Assembly: GCF_014195635.1 (NCBI RefSeq)
Contig: NZ_JACICC010000004.1
Span: forward strand, 310,001 to 374,000
Reading direction: 5' to 3'
Length of the DNA: 64,000 bases
DNA from: Pseudochelatococcus contaminans
GTDB taxonomy: Bacteria; Pseudomonadota; Alphaproteobacteria; Rhizobiales; Beijerinckiaceae
A program made the translations under genes and the position numbers. The notes under the pieces were generated by a model, which worked only from the letters and a program-made list of their open reading frames with translations, ran no database searches and had not been told where the DNA came from. Position 1 is the first letter of the stretch, and the number at the start of each line of letters is the position of its first letter. This document shows positions 1-8,123 of the stretch, piece by piece.

Positions 1-237
1 GCCGAAATTGGCTGCCGCGAACCCCACGGGCACGATGCCCAGCGCCAATGGCACCTCATGGTTGGCCCACGCCACCGTTGCGACACGCACAGGCTTTTTC
101 GGAATGGTCGTCGTGCCCAAAGCATGCTTGATGACGACAGGATAAGCCGTATTCTCCCCCGCCTCGGCGCCGCGAAACAGGCCAATTGTAATAAACAAGG
201 CCAGAAATAAAATAGAATAATTAAAAACTCGCAGCAT
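1..237 (-). CDS. Iron-siderophore ABC transporter substrate-binding protein (N-terminal part)
   Basis: The first 79 codons of a gene that runs off the left edge. The start ATG at 235-237 is followed by a typical export signal: a short basic start, a hydrophobic core (residues 8-20) and an Ala-X-Ala-like cleavage region near residue 26. The mature part has the pattern of FecB/FepB-type periplasmic binding proteins: a strand with TTTIPKKPVRVATVAW, then NHEVPLALGIVPVG, where such proteins read out the start of the first lobe. These proteins capture ferric siderophores in the periplasm and pass them to a BtuCD-like permease. The gene is divergent from a TonB-dependent siderophore receptor, which supports the role. 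The permease and ATPase genes are presumably beyond the edge. GGAG lies about 10 bases upstream of the start. The ligand cannot be told. Confidence 0.8.
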   Translation of the reverse strand, partial: MLRVFNYSILFLALFITIGLFRGAEAGENTAYPVVIKHALGTTTIPKKPVRVATVAWANHEVPLALGIVPVGFAAANFG

Positions 238-364
238 TAGACAGTGTCTCCGCAGTGCTTCGGACGCTATCTAGTTTCAGTTTCACCATAGTCCGTCAAC
301 AGCGCAGCATGCTTACTTATGGAAAAGCAATCAGATTTCCGTGCCTTTCTACAAAGGAGAGGAA
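238..364. promoter_or_regulatory. Divergent promoter region of the siderophore uptake genes
   Basis: A 127-base gap, relatively A+T-rich, between the divergent binding-protein gene and the TonB receptor gene. It must hold both promoters. A short palindrome AGACA-G-TGTCT lies at 239-249, directly at the leader of the leftward gene. I see no clear Fur, RirA or Irr box. The assignment rests on gene orientation, not on a recognised operator. Confidence 0.4.
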
Positions 365-2629
365 ATGTACAATACGCGACGGCGCGCTCAAGTTAGCGAT
401 GATCCCAGCTCTACGATTGTCACGGCTTTACGATTATCCACAGAATGCGCCAAGGATGGTATGATGCGTGTATTCGATTCCTCACCCCGGCGGCCGGCCA
501 ATGTCTTCCTTGCCGGTTGCTCTCTCATCGCGGTTCTTGCCGGCTCGTCGGCGGCGCATGCGCAGCAGGCGACTCCCGCCATCGAGCTTGACCCTGTCGT
601 GATCGAGGCCACCGGCACTGCCCCGGGCGACGGGCCGGGCGGCGGGCTGACGTCAGCAGGCTACGTCGCGCGCGATACGACGATCGCGACCAAGACTGAT
701 ACGGACGTGCGCAAGATCCCGCAGTCCATCGGCACCGTCTCGCGCGAGGAGTTGGAGAACCGCAACGTGCAGTCGCTGGTCGAGGCGGCGCGTTACACGG
801 CGGGCGTGCGCGCGGGGCAGTTCGGTTTCGATCCGCGCTTCGACACCATTTATGTCCGCGGCTTCAACGTCACCGACACGGGCTTTTACCGCGACGGCCT
901 GCGCAGTCTCGGCGGCTCGTTCTCCGTCTTCCGCCATGAGCCCTACCTGTTGCAGGGCGTGACGATTCTGAAGGGGCCAAGCTCCATGCTTTATGGCTCC
1001 GGCGCGCCGGGAGGCATCGTCAACGTCATCTCGAAGCGTCCCACCGAGACGCCGTTCCATGAGATCGAGGCCCAGGTTGGCTCGCACAGCCGCGTGCAGG
1101 GCAATTTCGACCTCTCCGGCCCGGTCCCGAGCAGCGAGAACCTGTTCTATCGCCTCACCGGCGTCTGGCGGTCCGCCGATACGGAATTCATCGCCGCGCG
1201 CGATGATCGGGTTTCCATTGCGCCCGCTCTGACATTCCGCTCCAGCGACAAGAACACCGAGCTGACCGTGCTGGGCGAATACACCGAATTCACCTCGGGC
1301 GGTTCGGCGGGATGGTACACCACCCCTCAGGGCCAGATCACCGGCCTTCAGCATGGCGATCCCAACTACAAAGACTATGACGGCCAGCAGTTCCGCATCG
1401 GTTACGAGTTCAGCCACCGCTTCAATGAGCATCTGGCCTTCCGTCAGAACCTGCGTTATCAGAACGTGGATACGGACATGAAATATGTCAGCATCCTCGG
1501 CCTCGACCCGGTTCAGGGCGTCGCGAACCGCTATGCGGCCCGCCTCGTGGACAATTCTGAAGGCATTGCGGTCGATAACCAGCTTCAGGCGAACTTCAAC
1601 CTTGGCCCCGTCGCCAATACGGTTCTGGCCGGGCTGGACTATAACAATGTCAGCTATCGCTACCGTTACGGCTTCGGCACTGCCGGCCCCCTCAGCCTCG
1701 CCTTCCCCAATTACGGGATGACGTTGGTGCAGCCGCCAGTGAGCCTTGACGGCTACGAGCAGCGGACGCGGCAGGAGCAGCTGGGCGTTTACGTTCAAGA
1801 CCAGATCGAGTTCAACCGCTTCGTGCTCACGGTCGGCGGCAGGCATGACTGGCTGGAGACGCGCAACAAATACCCCCTCTCGTCCAGCAGAAGCGAGCAG
1901 AACGACAGCAAATTCACGGGCCGCGTCGGTCTGGCCTATCTGTTCGATAACGGCTTCTCGCCGTATGCCAGCTACTCCACCTCGTTCGCGCCCACCATCG
2001 GCACGTCGCGGGACGGTTCTTCATTCAAGCCCACGGAAGGCCAGCAGGAAGAAATCGGTCTGCGCTATACGCCGAGCGACCTCAACCTGTCCGTCAGCGC
2101 CGCCCTGTTCCGCATCAAGCAGTCCAGCATCCTGATTCCCGATCCGACCGATCCCAACTTCCGGATACAGCAGGGCGAGGTGGAATCGCGTGGCTTCGAG
2201 GTTCAGGCCATGACCAGCCTGACGGATAGCCTGAACTTGACCGCAGCCTACACCTATCTGGACATGGAATACCTGAACGGCGATGACCGCGGCAACATGC
2301 CGGCGGGCATTCCCGATCACCAGTTCTCGGTGTGGGGCAATTACGAGTTCTCGTCCGGCTTCGCGCAGGGCGTGGGGATCGGCTTCGGTACGCGCGTCAT
2401 CAGCAAGAGCTGGGCGGACGATGCGAACACCTCGCGCAACCCCTCCCGCGTTCTCTTCGACGCTACGCTCTCGTATGACTTCAGCCACCTGAGCGAAAGC
2501 CTCAAGGGGGTTCGCGCCCAGGTATCCGCCAAGAACCTGTTCGACGACCGCGTGCCGACTTGCGTCAACAGCTACTGCTACCGCGAAGAAGGACGCAGCG
2601 TCATCGGTTCGCTGCGCTACAGGTTCTAA
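365..2629 (+). CDS. TonB-dependent siderophore receptor
   Basis: Outer-membrane ligand-gated porin that imports a ferric siderophore using TonB energy. The mature protein begins after a hydrophobic signal ending in HAQQ. The plug domain is clear: KIPQSIGTVSREELENRNVQ, then the RYTAGV and YVRGF motifs, ILKGPSSMLYGSGAPGGIVN and the SKRP sequence. The rest (about residues 230-754) is beta-barrel with alternating aromatic strands, and the protein ends in the barrel-terminal RYRF. Length and motifs fit the FhuA/FoxA/FpvA-like siderophore receptor family. Start: ATG 365 has AAAGGAG 6 bases upstream. ATG 461 or 464, behind AAGGA, would give a more conventional signal peptide and is a real alternative. 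The stop codon TAA is directly continued by a dispersed repeat. The ligand is unknown, probably a hydroxamate or mixed siderophore. Confidence 0.93.
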   Translation: MYNTRRRAQVSDDPSSTIVTALRLSTECAKDGMMRVFDSSPRRPANVFLAGCSLIAVLAGSSAAHAQQATPAIELDPVVIEATGTAPGDGPGGGLTSAGYVARDTTIATKTDTDVRKIPQSIGTVSREELENRNVQSLVEAARYTAGVRAGQFGFDPRFDTIYVRGFNVTDTGFYRDGLRSLGGSFSVFRHEPYLLQGVTILKGPSSMLYGSGAPGGIVNVISKRPTETPFHEIEAQVGSHSRVQGNFDLSGPVPSSENLFYRLTGVWRSADTEFIAARDDRVSIAPALTFRSSDKNTELTVLGEYTEFTSGGSAGWYTTPQGQITGLQHGDPNYKDYDGQQFRIGYEFSHRFNEHLAFRQNLRYQNVDTDMKYVSILGLDPVQGVANRYAARLVDNSEGIAVDNQLQANFNLGPVANTVLAGLDYNNVSYRYRYGFGTAGPLSLAFPNYGMTLVQPPVSLDGYEQRTRQEQLGVYVQDQIEFNRFVLTVGGRHDWLETRNKYPLSSSRSEQNDSKFTGRVGLAYLFDNGFSPYASYSTSFAPTIGTSRDGSSFKPTEGQQEEIGLRYTPSDLNLSVSAALFRIKQSSILIPDPTDPNFRIQQGEVESRGFEVQAMTSLTDSLNLTAAYTYLDMEYLNGDDRGNMPAGIPDHQFSVWGNYEFSSGFAQGVGIGFGTRVISKSWADDANTSRNPSRVLFDATLSYDFSHLSESLKGVRAQVSAKNLFDDRVPTCVNSYCYREEGRSVIGSLRYRF

Positions 2630-2676
2630 AACGGTTTCAAGCAGAGCGAATACCGACTTGCGTCAATAATACGCGA
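2627..2676 (-). repeat. Inverted, diverged half-copy of the dispersed repeat
   Basis: Read on the minus strand, this stretch matches the 3' half of the repeat at 63615-63720: the blocks CTTGCGT..GGTATTC..GCTTG correspond to TTCACGCAAGGCGGTATCC and TTTGCTTGAAAACG. It begins at the stop codon of the TonB receptor gene. It forms an inverted pair with the full copy that follows. Identity is partial, so this is a decayed copy. Confidence 0.5.
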
Positions 2677-2687
2677 TACACCAATGC

Positions 2688-2824
2688 GCTAGAGCATTTC
2701 GACAGGCTAGAGCATTTCGGCATTTCGTTGAAACGCAGAAATGCTCTATCTTATTGGCTTTACGCGTTTTCTTCACGCAAAGCGGCATCCGCTTTGCTTG
2801 AAAACGCTTTAGCGAAATGCTCTA
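2688..2824 (+). repeat. Dispersed palindromic intergenic repeat, copy A
   Basis: The ends are inverted copies: CTAGAGCATTTCG at the left (present twice, at 2688-2701 and 2706-2719) and CGAAATGCTCTAG at the right. Inside, AGAGCATTT pairs with AAATGCTCT to form a hairpin, followed by a second block TTCACGCAAAGCGGCATCCG. The 105 bases from 2707 to 2811 align almost throughout with 63615-63720 at the other end of the window. It resembles the RIME-type mosaic repeats that are common in rhizobial genomes. Its right end provides the TAG stop of the leftward AraC gene. Confidence 0.8.
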
Positions 2825-3727
2825 GCGATTCAGCGCCGCATGCCGGGCGCGCCGCCAGGCGGCGGGTGTTTCACCTGTGATCTGGCGGAAAGCCTTGGTC
2901 AGATGCGCCTGATCGGAAAAATTGAGCTGGGCGGCGATGTCAGCGATCGTCAGGTCGGTGTCGGCCAGCAGTTGCCGCGCGGCCTCGATCCGCCGCGCCA
3001 GTTGCCATTGCTGCGGCGTCTTGCCCAACGTCTGCTTGAAGACGTTGGCGAACCAGCTCTCCGACAGGCCAACCGTCTCGGCCATTTCCGCAACGGTCAG
3101 GCGATGGCCGCCGCTGGCGTCGACGCGTGACAGCAGCTTGTTCATCTGCCCCTGCGTTAGACGGCCGGTGGCGCGTTCGGCGGCGGGTTCGGGAATGTCC
3201 AGAAGCCCGGTGACGATGCTGCCCGCCAGGCTCTCGGCATAAACCGCATGCTTTGACGGTTTCGCCACCTCGTCGACAAGCAGGCTCGCCAGGGTCTCGA
3301 CGGCATCGATATCCTGAACCTCCACAGGCCGCCGCAACGCCGTCAGGGCATGCGACTGGCCAATGGACGGCGACAGAAAGCGCAACATGCGATCCTTGTG
3401 AACATGCAGATCCAGATGCGAGAAACGATGCGGGGCCGTGAAATTGGTCCACAACGGAACACCGGCGGGAACGTAGATCGCGCGCGTCATCTGGCGGCCG
3501 TCGCTGCCAAAACCGTTTTCCCGGTTGGTCATCCGGATATGGGAGGACACATCATTGAAGAAGATCACGATGCGCGGGTCCGGCGACAGATAATAGCCGC
3601 TGGCCCCGGAATCGCCCTCTGCCTCCCAGAACACGTTCATCAGGCCATCGAGGCCACGCCATTTGACCGGCTTTCGCGCCCGGATGCCCTCGGTGTGGCA
3701 CTTCATGGAATGCAGATAGCCCGACAT
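2822..3727 (-). CDS. AraC-family transcriptional regulator of the siderophore locus
   Basis: 301 residues. The C-terminal 100 residues hold the two helix-turn-helix motifs of AraC/XylS proteins: LTVAEMAETVGLSESWFANVF, and ADIAAQLNFSDQAHLTKAF followed by the family signature around residues 270-290 (GETPAAWRRAR). The N-terminal 180 residues would be the ligand-sensing domain. The gene is convergent with the TonB receptor and divergent from the siderophore-interacting protein gene, as for PchR/YbtA-type activators that switch on uptake when the ferric siderophore enters the cell. That role is inferred from position. The start at 3727 has AGGTGAGG 7 bases upstream. The stop lies in the edge of a dispersed repeat, so the exact C-terminus may have been set by repeat insertion. 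Confidence 0.9.
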   Translation of the reverse strand: MSGYLHSMKCHTEGIRARKPVKWRGLDGLMNVFWEAEGDSGASGYYLSPDPRIVIFFNDVSSHIRMTNRENGFGSDGRQMTRAIYVPAGVPLWTNFTAPHRFSHLDLHVHKDRMLRFLSPSIGQSHALTALRRPVEVQDIDAVETLASLLVDEVAKPSKHAVYAESLAGSIVTGLLDIPEPAAERATGRLTQGQMNKLLSRVDASGGHRLTVAEMAETVGLSESWFANVFKQTLGKTPQQWQLARRIEAARQLLADTDLTIADIAAQLNFSDQAHLTKAFRQITGETPAAWRRARHAALNR

Positions 3728-4002
3728 GTCCGCCTCACCTTCCCGATCCGCGCCAGATTCACGCGTGACATGCTCCCCACCCGGAAAAGCTGCCGGAAAC
3801 GATGCGCGCTAAAAATCCGGATGATAATCGCAGCCAGTTGCTATAGACACAAATATGTATATTACATGAATAAATCTTGCAACATCCAAGAATATAGAGG
3901 CTATTTATAATAGTTATAATTATGTATTGTTGCAAATTTTTATAGTTTTAAATTGAATTGCCTTGCAGGTGGATGCCACGGACTGAAAACGGAAAGCCTT
4001 CA
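3728..4002. promoter_or_regulatory. A+T-rich divergent regulatory region with direct repeats
   Basis: The 130 bases from about 3830 to 3960 are strikingly A+T-rich compared with the 62% G+C genes around them. TTATAAT occurs twice with a 9-base period (3905-3911 and 3914-3920), and TTGCAA occurs at about 3877 and 3930. The region separates the AraC gene from the siderophore-interacting protein gene, so it should contain both promoters. Tandem direct repeats are the usual site architecture for AraC regulators. No exact Fur consensus was found. Confidence 0.45.
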
Positions 4003-5094
4003 ATGACCGACACACGCCCTTCCCCCCGCCTGGTTTCCTCCGCGCGCATCGCGCTTGACGAGCCGGCCTCCGTGCTGGACCGCCTGTGCGACCATCTTTC
4101 TGAGTATGTCACCGTTGAGCGCAGGGAGGGCGGCGCCACGTTCGTTGCGGAATACGGCTCGGCACGCGCCAATATCGAGGCGGGAGCCGTCGTCGTGGGG
4201 CTGGAGAGCACTGACGAAACCGGGCTGTCGTTCCTCAAGCTCACGGTAGCGGAGCATTTGCTGGCGTTTGCCGGCGACCAAAAGCCCGTCATCCGCTGGA
4301 GCGGCGATGGCAAGGTGGGGGAGTTGCTGGCGTATTTTCGCGAGATGCGCGTTGTCTCCGTCGGCAACGTCACTCCGCTGATGCGCCGTATCGTGCTGTC
4401 CGGCAACGATCTTGCCCGCTTCGCCAAAGGCGGCCTTCATGTGCGGCTGCTGTTTCCGCCGGCTGGAATCGTGCCACCACGTTGGCCGGTGAATGGCGAG
4501 GATGGGCGTCCGCAATGGCCCAAGGGCGATGAAAAACCGGAAGCGCGTATCTACACCATCCGCCACCTGGACGTGACCAAAGGTGAAGTCACCATCGACA
4601 TGCTGCTGCACGGCGACGACGATGATGACGATCACCATTCTCCGGGTGCCGATTTCGCGCGCAACGCCCGGCCGGGCGATATCGTCGGGATGACCGGCCC
4701 CGGCGGCGGTTCGATTGGCGAAGCCGGGCGCTACATTCTATTGGGCGATGAAACTGCCCTGCCCGCCATTGCCCGCCTGCTGGAAACGATGCCTGAGTCG
4801 GCACGGGTATCCGTGTTCATAGAGGTCGCCAACGCGGATGAAGAGCAGGTCTTACCGTCGCCTGCCGTAGTGGATCTGCACTGGCTGCACCGCGATGCCG
4901 CCGGTGACAGTTTGGCCGCCACCCTCCGCAACCACTCCTGGCTGACGGACGGCGGGGAGACCCCGTTCATTCTGGCCGGTTGCGAGCATACGCTGGCGCA
5001 GGAGATCCGCCAATTCGTGTTGAAGGAAGCCGGCATCGCCCGCGAGAAATGCAGCATTGCCGCCTATTGGCGACGCGGCAGCGAGGGAGAATAG
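4003..5094 (+). CDS. Siderophore-interacting protein with N-terminal DUF2218 domain
   Basis: Cytoplasmic flavoprotein thought to reduce the ferric siderophore so that iron is released (ViuB/YqjH family). Residues about 10-100 are a DUF2218 domain (HLSEYVTVERREGGATFVAE). The rest is the FAD-binding and SIP domains: MRRIVLSG, ARIYTIRHLD (the R-x-Y-T flavin motif), GPGGG and the C-terminal CEHTLAQEIRQF and AAYWRRGSEGE, where the family ends YW..G. At about residues 205-212 a D6-H2 stretch interrupts the sequence; a metal-binding loop is possible. Start ATG 4003 has GGAAAG 7 bases upstream; an earlier in-frame ATG at 3958 lacks a good site. It is probably transcribed with the ABC transporter gene 124 bases downstream. 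Confidence 0.9.
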   Translation: MTDTRPSPRLVSSARIALDEPASVLDRLCDHLSEYVTVERREGGATFVAEYGSARANIEAGAVVVGLESTDETGLSFLKLTVAEHLLAFAGDQKPVIRWSGDGKVGELLAYFREMRVVSVGNVTPLMRRIVLSGNDLARFAKGGLHVRLLFPPAGIVPPRWPVNGEDGRPQWPKGDEKPEARIYTIRHLDVTKGEVTIDMLLHGDDDDDDHHSPGADFARNARPGDIVGMTGPGGGSIGEAGRYILLGDETALPAIARLLETMPESARVSVFIEVANADEEQVLPSPAVVDLHWLHRDAAGDSLAATLRNHSWLTDGGETPFILAGCEHTLAQEIRQFVLKEAGIAREKCSIAAYWRRGSEGE

Positions 5095-5218
5095 GCAGGA
5101 ACGGATTGACAGGACAGGCAGATCGGCCCATTCCGGGCCATATGCCTGACCAGACCCGCGCAGCCTTGCTCCGCATTCTCTCGCCATCTCCGCCTCGCCG
5201 GGGCCAGACCGACGTGAC

Positions 5219-6970
5219 ATGATGATCGACCTCCTGAAACGCTTTGCCACCTATTATCGTCCGCACAAACGGCTTTTCATGCTGGATTTCGGCTGTGCGG
5301 TCGTTGCCGGTCTGGTGGAACTGGCCTTCCCGCTGGCCGTGACGCTGTTCATCGACGATCTGCTGCCCACCGGCCAGTGGGGCCTGATAACCCTCGCACT
5401 GGCGGGGCTTCTGGCCATCTACCTCATCAGCGGCGGGTTGCAGGCCATCGTCGTTTACTGGGGGCACATGCTCGGTATCAATATCGAAACCGAGATGCGT
5501 CGCAAGGCGTTCGACCACCTTCAGAAATTATCTTTCGGTTTCTTCGACGCCAACAAGACCGGCCACCTCGTCGCCCGGCTGACCAAGGATCTGGAGGAGA
5601 TCGGCGAAGTGGCCCACCACGGGCCGGAAGACATCTTCATCGCCATCATGACGCTGATCGGCGCTTTCATTCTGATGATGTGGGTGCATGTGCCGCTGGC
5701 GCTCATCACCGCCGTCATCGTGCCGCTCATCGCGTGGCTCACCACCCGCTATGGCGGGCGGATGACGGCGACATGGCACGGGCTTTATGGCCGGGTGGCG
5801 AACTTCAATGCCCGCATCGAGGAGAATGTCGGCGGCATCCGCGTGGTGCAGGCGTTCGCCAATGAAGAGCACGAGCGCCGCCTGTTTGCCGACGACAACG
5901 ACGCCTATCGCTCCACCAAGTTGCAGGCGTACAAGGTGATGGCAGCGTCCACCTCGCTGAGCTATCTCTCGATGCGCTTCGTGCAGATCGTCGTCATGCT
6001 GGCCGGCAGTTTCTTCGTCGTCCGGGGCGAACTCTCAGCCGGCGGTTTCGTGGGCTTTCTGCTGCTGGTCAACGTGTTCTTCCGTCCCATCGACAAGATC
6101 AACGCCGTCATCGAAACCTATCCCAAAGGTTTCGCCGGCTTCCAGCGCTATGTGCAGTTTCTCGATACCCGTCCCGATATTCAGGACAAGCCGGGCGCCG
6201 TCGATGTGCCGGCCCTGCGCGGAGCGATCCGCTACGACAACGTCGTTTTCAGCTACCACCCCGGCGGGCGGAGCGTGCTCGACGGGATCGACCTGACGAT
6301 CAACCCCGGAGAAACCGTCGCTTTCGTCGGCCCGTCCGGCTCCGGCAAGACGACGATCTGCTCGCTGCTGCCGCGATTCTATGAAGTCGGCTCCGGCGCG
6401 ATCTCCGTCGACGGCATCGATATTCGGGACATGACCCTCAACGCGCTACGCCGCAATATCGGCATCGTCCAACAGGATGTCTTCCTGTTTGCCGGCACGA
6501 TCCGCGAGAACGTCGCCTACGGCCGTCTGGATGCCTCGGAAGCGGACATCCGCGAAGCCGTGCGCCGGGCGCGGCTTTCCGAACTGGTGGAATCGCTGCC
6601 GGAAGGGCTGGATACAGTGGTCGGCGAGCGCGGTGTCAGACTGTCCGGCGGCCAGAAGCAGCGCATCGCCATTGCGCGCATCTTCCTCAAGAACCCACCG
6701 ATCCTAATTCTCGATGAAGCAACCTCGGCGCTCGATACGGAAACGGAACGGGCCATCCAGCAATCGCTCAATGAGCTGTCGCAGGGGCGCACGACGCTCG
6801 TCATCGCCCACCGTCTCGCCACCATCGCCCACGCAGACCGCATCGCCGTGGTGCGGGACGGCCGCGTGGTCGAGGAAGGCCGCCATGCCGATCTGCTGGC
6901 GCTGAACGGCGTCTACCGGCGGCTGTATTCGAACGGCGGCGTCATGGAACCGGCACACACCGGGGCCTGA
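5219..6970 (+). CDS. Exporter-type ABC half-transporter (permease-ATPase fusion)
   Basis: 583 residues. Residues 15-310 are six transmembrane helices of the type I exporter fold; residues 340-575 are the nucleotide-binding domain with Walker A GPSGSGKTT (about 371), Q-loop IVQQDVFLFAG, signature LSGGQKQR (about 475), Walker B ILILDEATSALD and the H-loop VIAHRLAT. A half-transporter works as a dimer; no partner gene is next to it, so a homodimer is likely. Next to a siderophore-interacting protein, it could import ferric siderophore as the exporter-like IrtAB and YbtPQ systems do, or export siderophore. The sequence does not decide between these. ATG codons at 5219 and 5222 are both possible. 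Confidence 0.88.
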   Translation: MMIDLLKRFATYYRPHKRLFMLDFGCAVVAGLVELAFPLAVTLFIDDLLPTGQWGLITLALAGLLAIYLISGGLQAIVVYWGHMLGINIETEMRRKAFDHLQKLSFGFFDANKTGHLVARLTKDLEEIGEVAHHGPEDIFIAIMTLIGAFILMMWVHVPLALITAVIVPLIAWLTTRYGGRMTATWHGLYGRVANFNARIEENVGGIRVVQAFANEEHERRLFADDNDAYRSTKLQAYKVMAASTSLSYLSMRFVQIVVMLAGSFFVVRGELSAGGFVGFLLLVNVFFRPIDKINAVIETYPKGFAGFQRYVQFLDTRPDIQDKPGAVDVPALRGAIRYDNVVFSYHPGGRSVLDGIDLTINPGETVAFVGPSGSGKTTICSLLPRFYEVGSGAISVDGIDIRDMTLNALRRNIGIVQQDVFLFAGTIRENVAYGRLDASEADIREAVRRARLSELVESLPEGLDTVVGERGVRLSGGQKQRIAIARIFLKNPPILILDEATSALDTETERAIQQSLNELSQGRTTLVIAHRLATIAHADRIAVVRDGRVVEEGRHADLLALNGVYRRLYSNGGVMEPAHTGA

Positions 6971-7025
6971 CGCGCGCCGTGTCCAGACAGTCCGCGGTGA
7001 ATCTGAGGCCTACGCGCTGACAGAA

Positions 7026-8000
7026 TCAGGGCGTAGGCTCCCGCATGGTCATGACGTTCGTGGCGAGCCACAGATCCCGCTCCTGCCTGAAGCGTTTGCC
7101 TTCGCGCATCAGCCATTCCCGCAGCGTGTTCATGCGAGGCTGCTTCTCGTTGAGTGTCATGAAACGGTAGGACGCCTGAGACGGAATGGCCAACCGGAAC
7201 GCCGGCACGAGACGCCCGGAAACGAGATCTTCCAGCACCAGCGCCAGCCGCCCAATGGCGATGCCCTGCCCCGCCATGGCGGCGCTGACTGCAAGCTGGG
7301 ACAGGTTGAAGCACGGGCCGTCATGTCTGGGCATGGTCTGCCGCCCTGCCGCCTTCAACCACGAATCCCATTCCACCAGGGGTTCGGTCGTTTCCTCCCA
7401 GGGCGATGCATCGTGCAGCATCAGCGCCGATGGCAGGTTTTCGGGGCTGTCTATTTCCGGGTGCTCGCGCATGAACTGCGGACTGGCGACCGGCAACAGC
7501 CATTCATCCAGAAACACCTCATTGAAGATATCCCTGTGCCCGCCGGGATCGTAGCGGATGGCGGCCTGAATGCGCTCGATCTCCATTCTATCCCGGGTGA
7601 GCGTGTGGAACTCGCCGTAGACGCGCAGGTCGATGTCCGGGTGCTCGCGCATCAGCGTTCCCATATGCGCCACGAACCAGCGCATGGCGAATGAGGGCGA
7701 GCAATTCAGATTGATGGTGTAACTGCTGTTCTGCACCTTGATCTGTTGCAGCGTGGTTTCCAGCACCTGAAATGCTTCCTGACACGCGAGCTTGAGCTGC
7801 ATGCCCTCGCGCGACAGGCTGATGTTGCGCGTGTTGCGGTGAAACAGCCGCACGCCGAGCCATGTTTCAAGCTGCTTCACCTGCTGCGAAACCGCGCCCT
7901 GTGTGACATGCAGGCTGTTTGCAGCCGCAGTAAAGCTATTATGCTGAGCAGCTGCATCGAAACTGCGCAGCCAGCCCAGCAAGGGGGCAGACAGATTCAT
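7026..8000 (-). CDS. LysR-family regulator, probably of the dsdA locus
   Basis: 324 residues with the usual plan: an N-terminal winged helix (LLGWLRSFDAAAQHNSFTAA, then HVTQGAVSQQVKQLE, residues 6-65) and an effector domain from about residue 95. The sequence is close to the GcvA/DsdC branch. The gene is divergent from dsdA with a 123-base gap that carries a LysR-like box. LysR proteins usually regulate the divergent neighbour, and E. coli DsdC does this for dsdA, so D-serine or a related compound is a plausible inducer. Start 8000 has GGAG 8 bases upstream; the frame stays open to 8084 but without a site. Confidence 0.9.
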   Translation of the reverse strand: MNLSAPLLGWLRSFDAAAQHNSFTAAANSLHVTQGAVSQQVKQLETWLGVRLFHRNTRNISLSREGMQLKLACQEAFQVLETTLQQIKVQNSSYTINLNCSPSFAMRWFVAHMGTLMREHPDIDLRVYGEFHTLTRDRMEIERIQAAIRYDPGGHRDIFNEVFLDEWLLPVASPQFMREHPEIDSPENLPSALMLHDASPWEETTEPLVEWDSWLKAAGRQTMPRHDGPCFNLSQLAVSAAMAGQGIAIGRLALVLEDLVSGRLVPAFRLAIPSQASYRFMTLNEKQPRMNTLREWLMREGKRFRQERDLWLATNVMTMREPTP

Positions 8001-8123
8001 TTTATTAGCTCCACTAATGAACGGCTCATGATAAATGAGTTGTGCGGCTATCACAAGATTGCACAATATCCTTGAAACGGACACGCAGATGTCCGCTGAA
8101 AAGATAACGAGTGGGGAATATCT
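8001..8123. promoter_or_regulatory. Divergent lysR-dsdA promoter region with a LysR-type box
   Basis: CTCAT-GATAA-ATGAG at 8025-8039 is a perfect 5-base inverted repeat with a 5-base spacer, the size and form of a LysR-regulator recognition box. A second, ATTAG-CTCCA-CTAAT, lies at 8004-8018 over the ribosome-binding site of the regulator gene, a good place for autorepression. Both fall in the only intergenic space between the two divergent genes. Confidence 0.5.

Noticed and set aside
653-1846. Long open frame on the minus strand inside the TonB receptor gene
   Set aside because: It is a mirror frame of a G+C-rich gene whose + strand product is a clear TonB receptor; its composition is not protein-like.
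2549-2665. 14-base exact repeat CCGACTTGCGTCAA in the TonB receptor 3' end and in the following repeat
   Set aside because: The first copy encodes a conserved receptor C-terminal segment; the match to the intergenic repeat is probably chance.
4609-4640. Assembly error or frameshift at the GAC/GAT run in the siderophore-interacting protein gene
   Set aside because: The frame is continuous and the protein is family-like on both sides, so the run is a real insertion.
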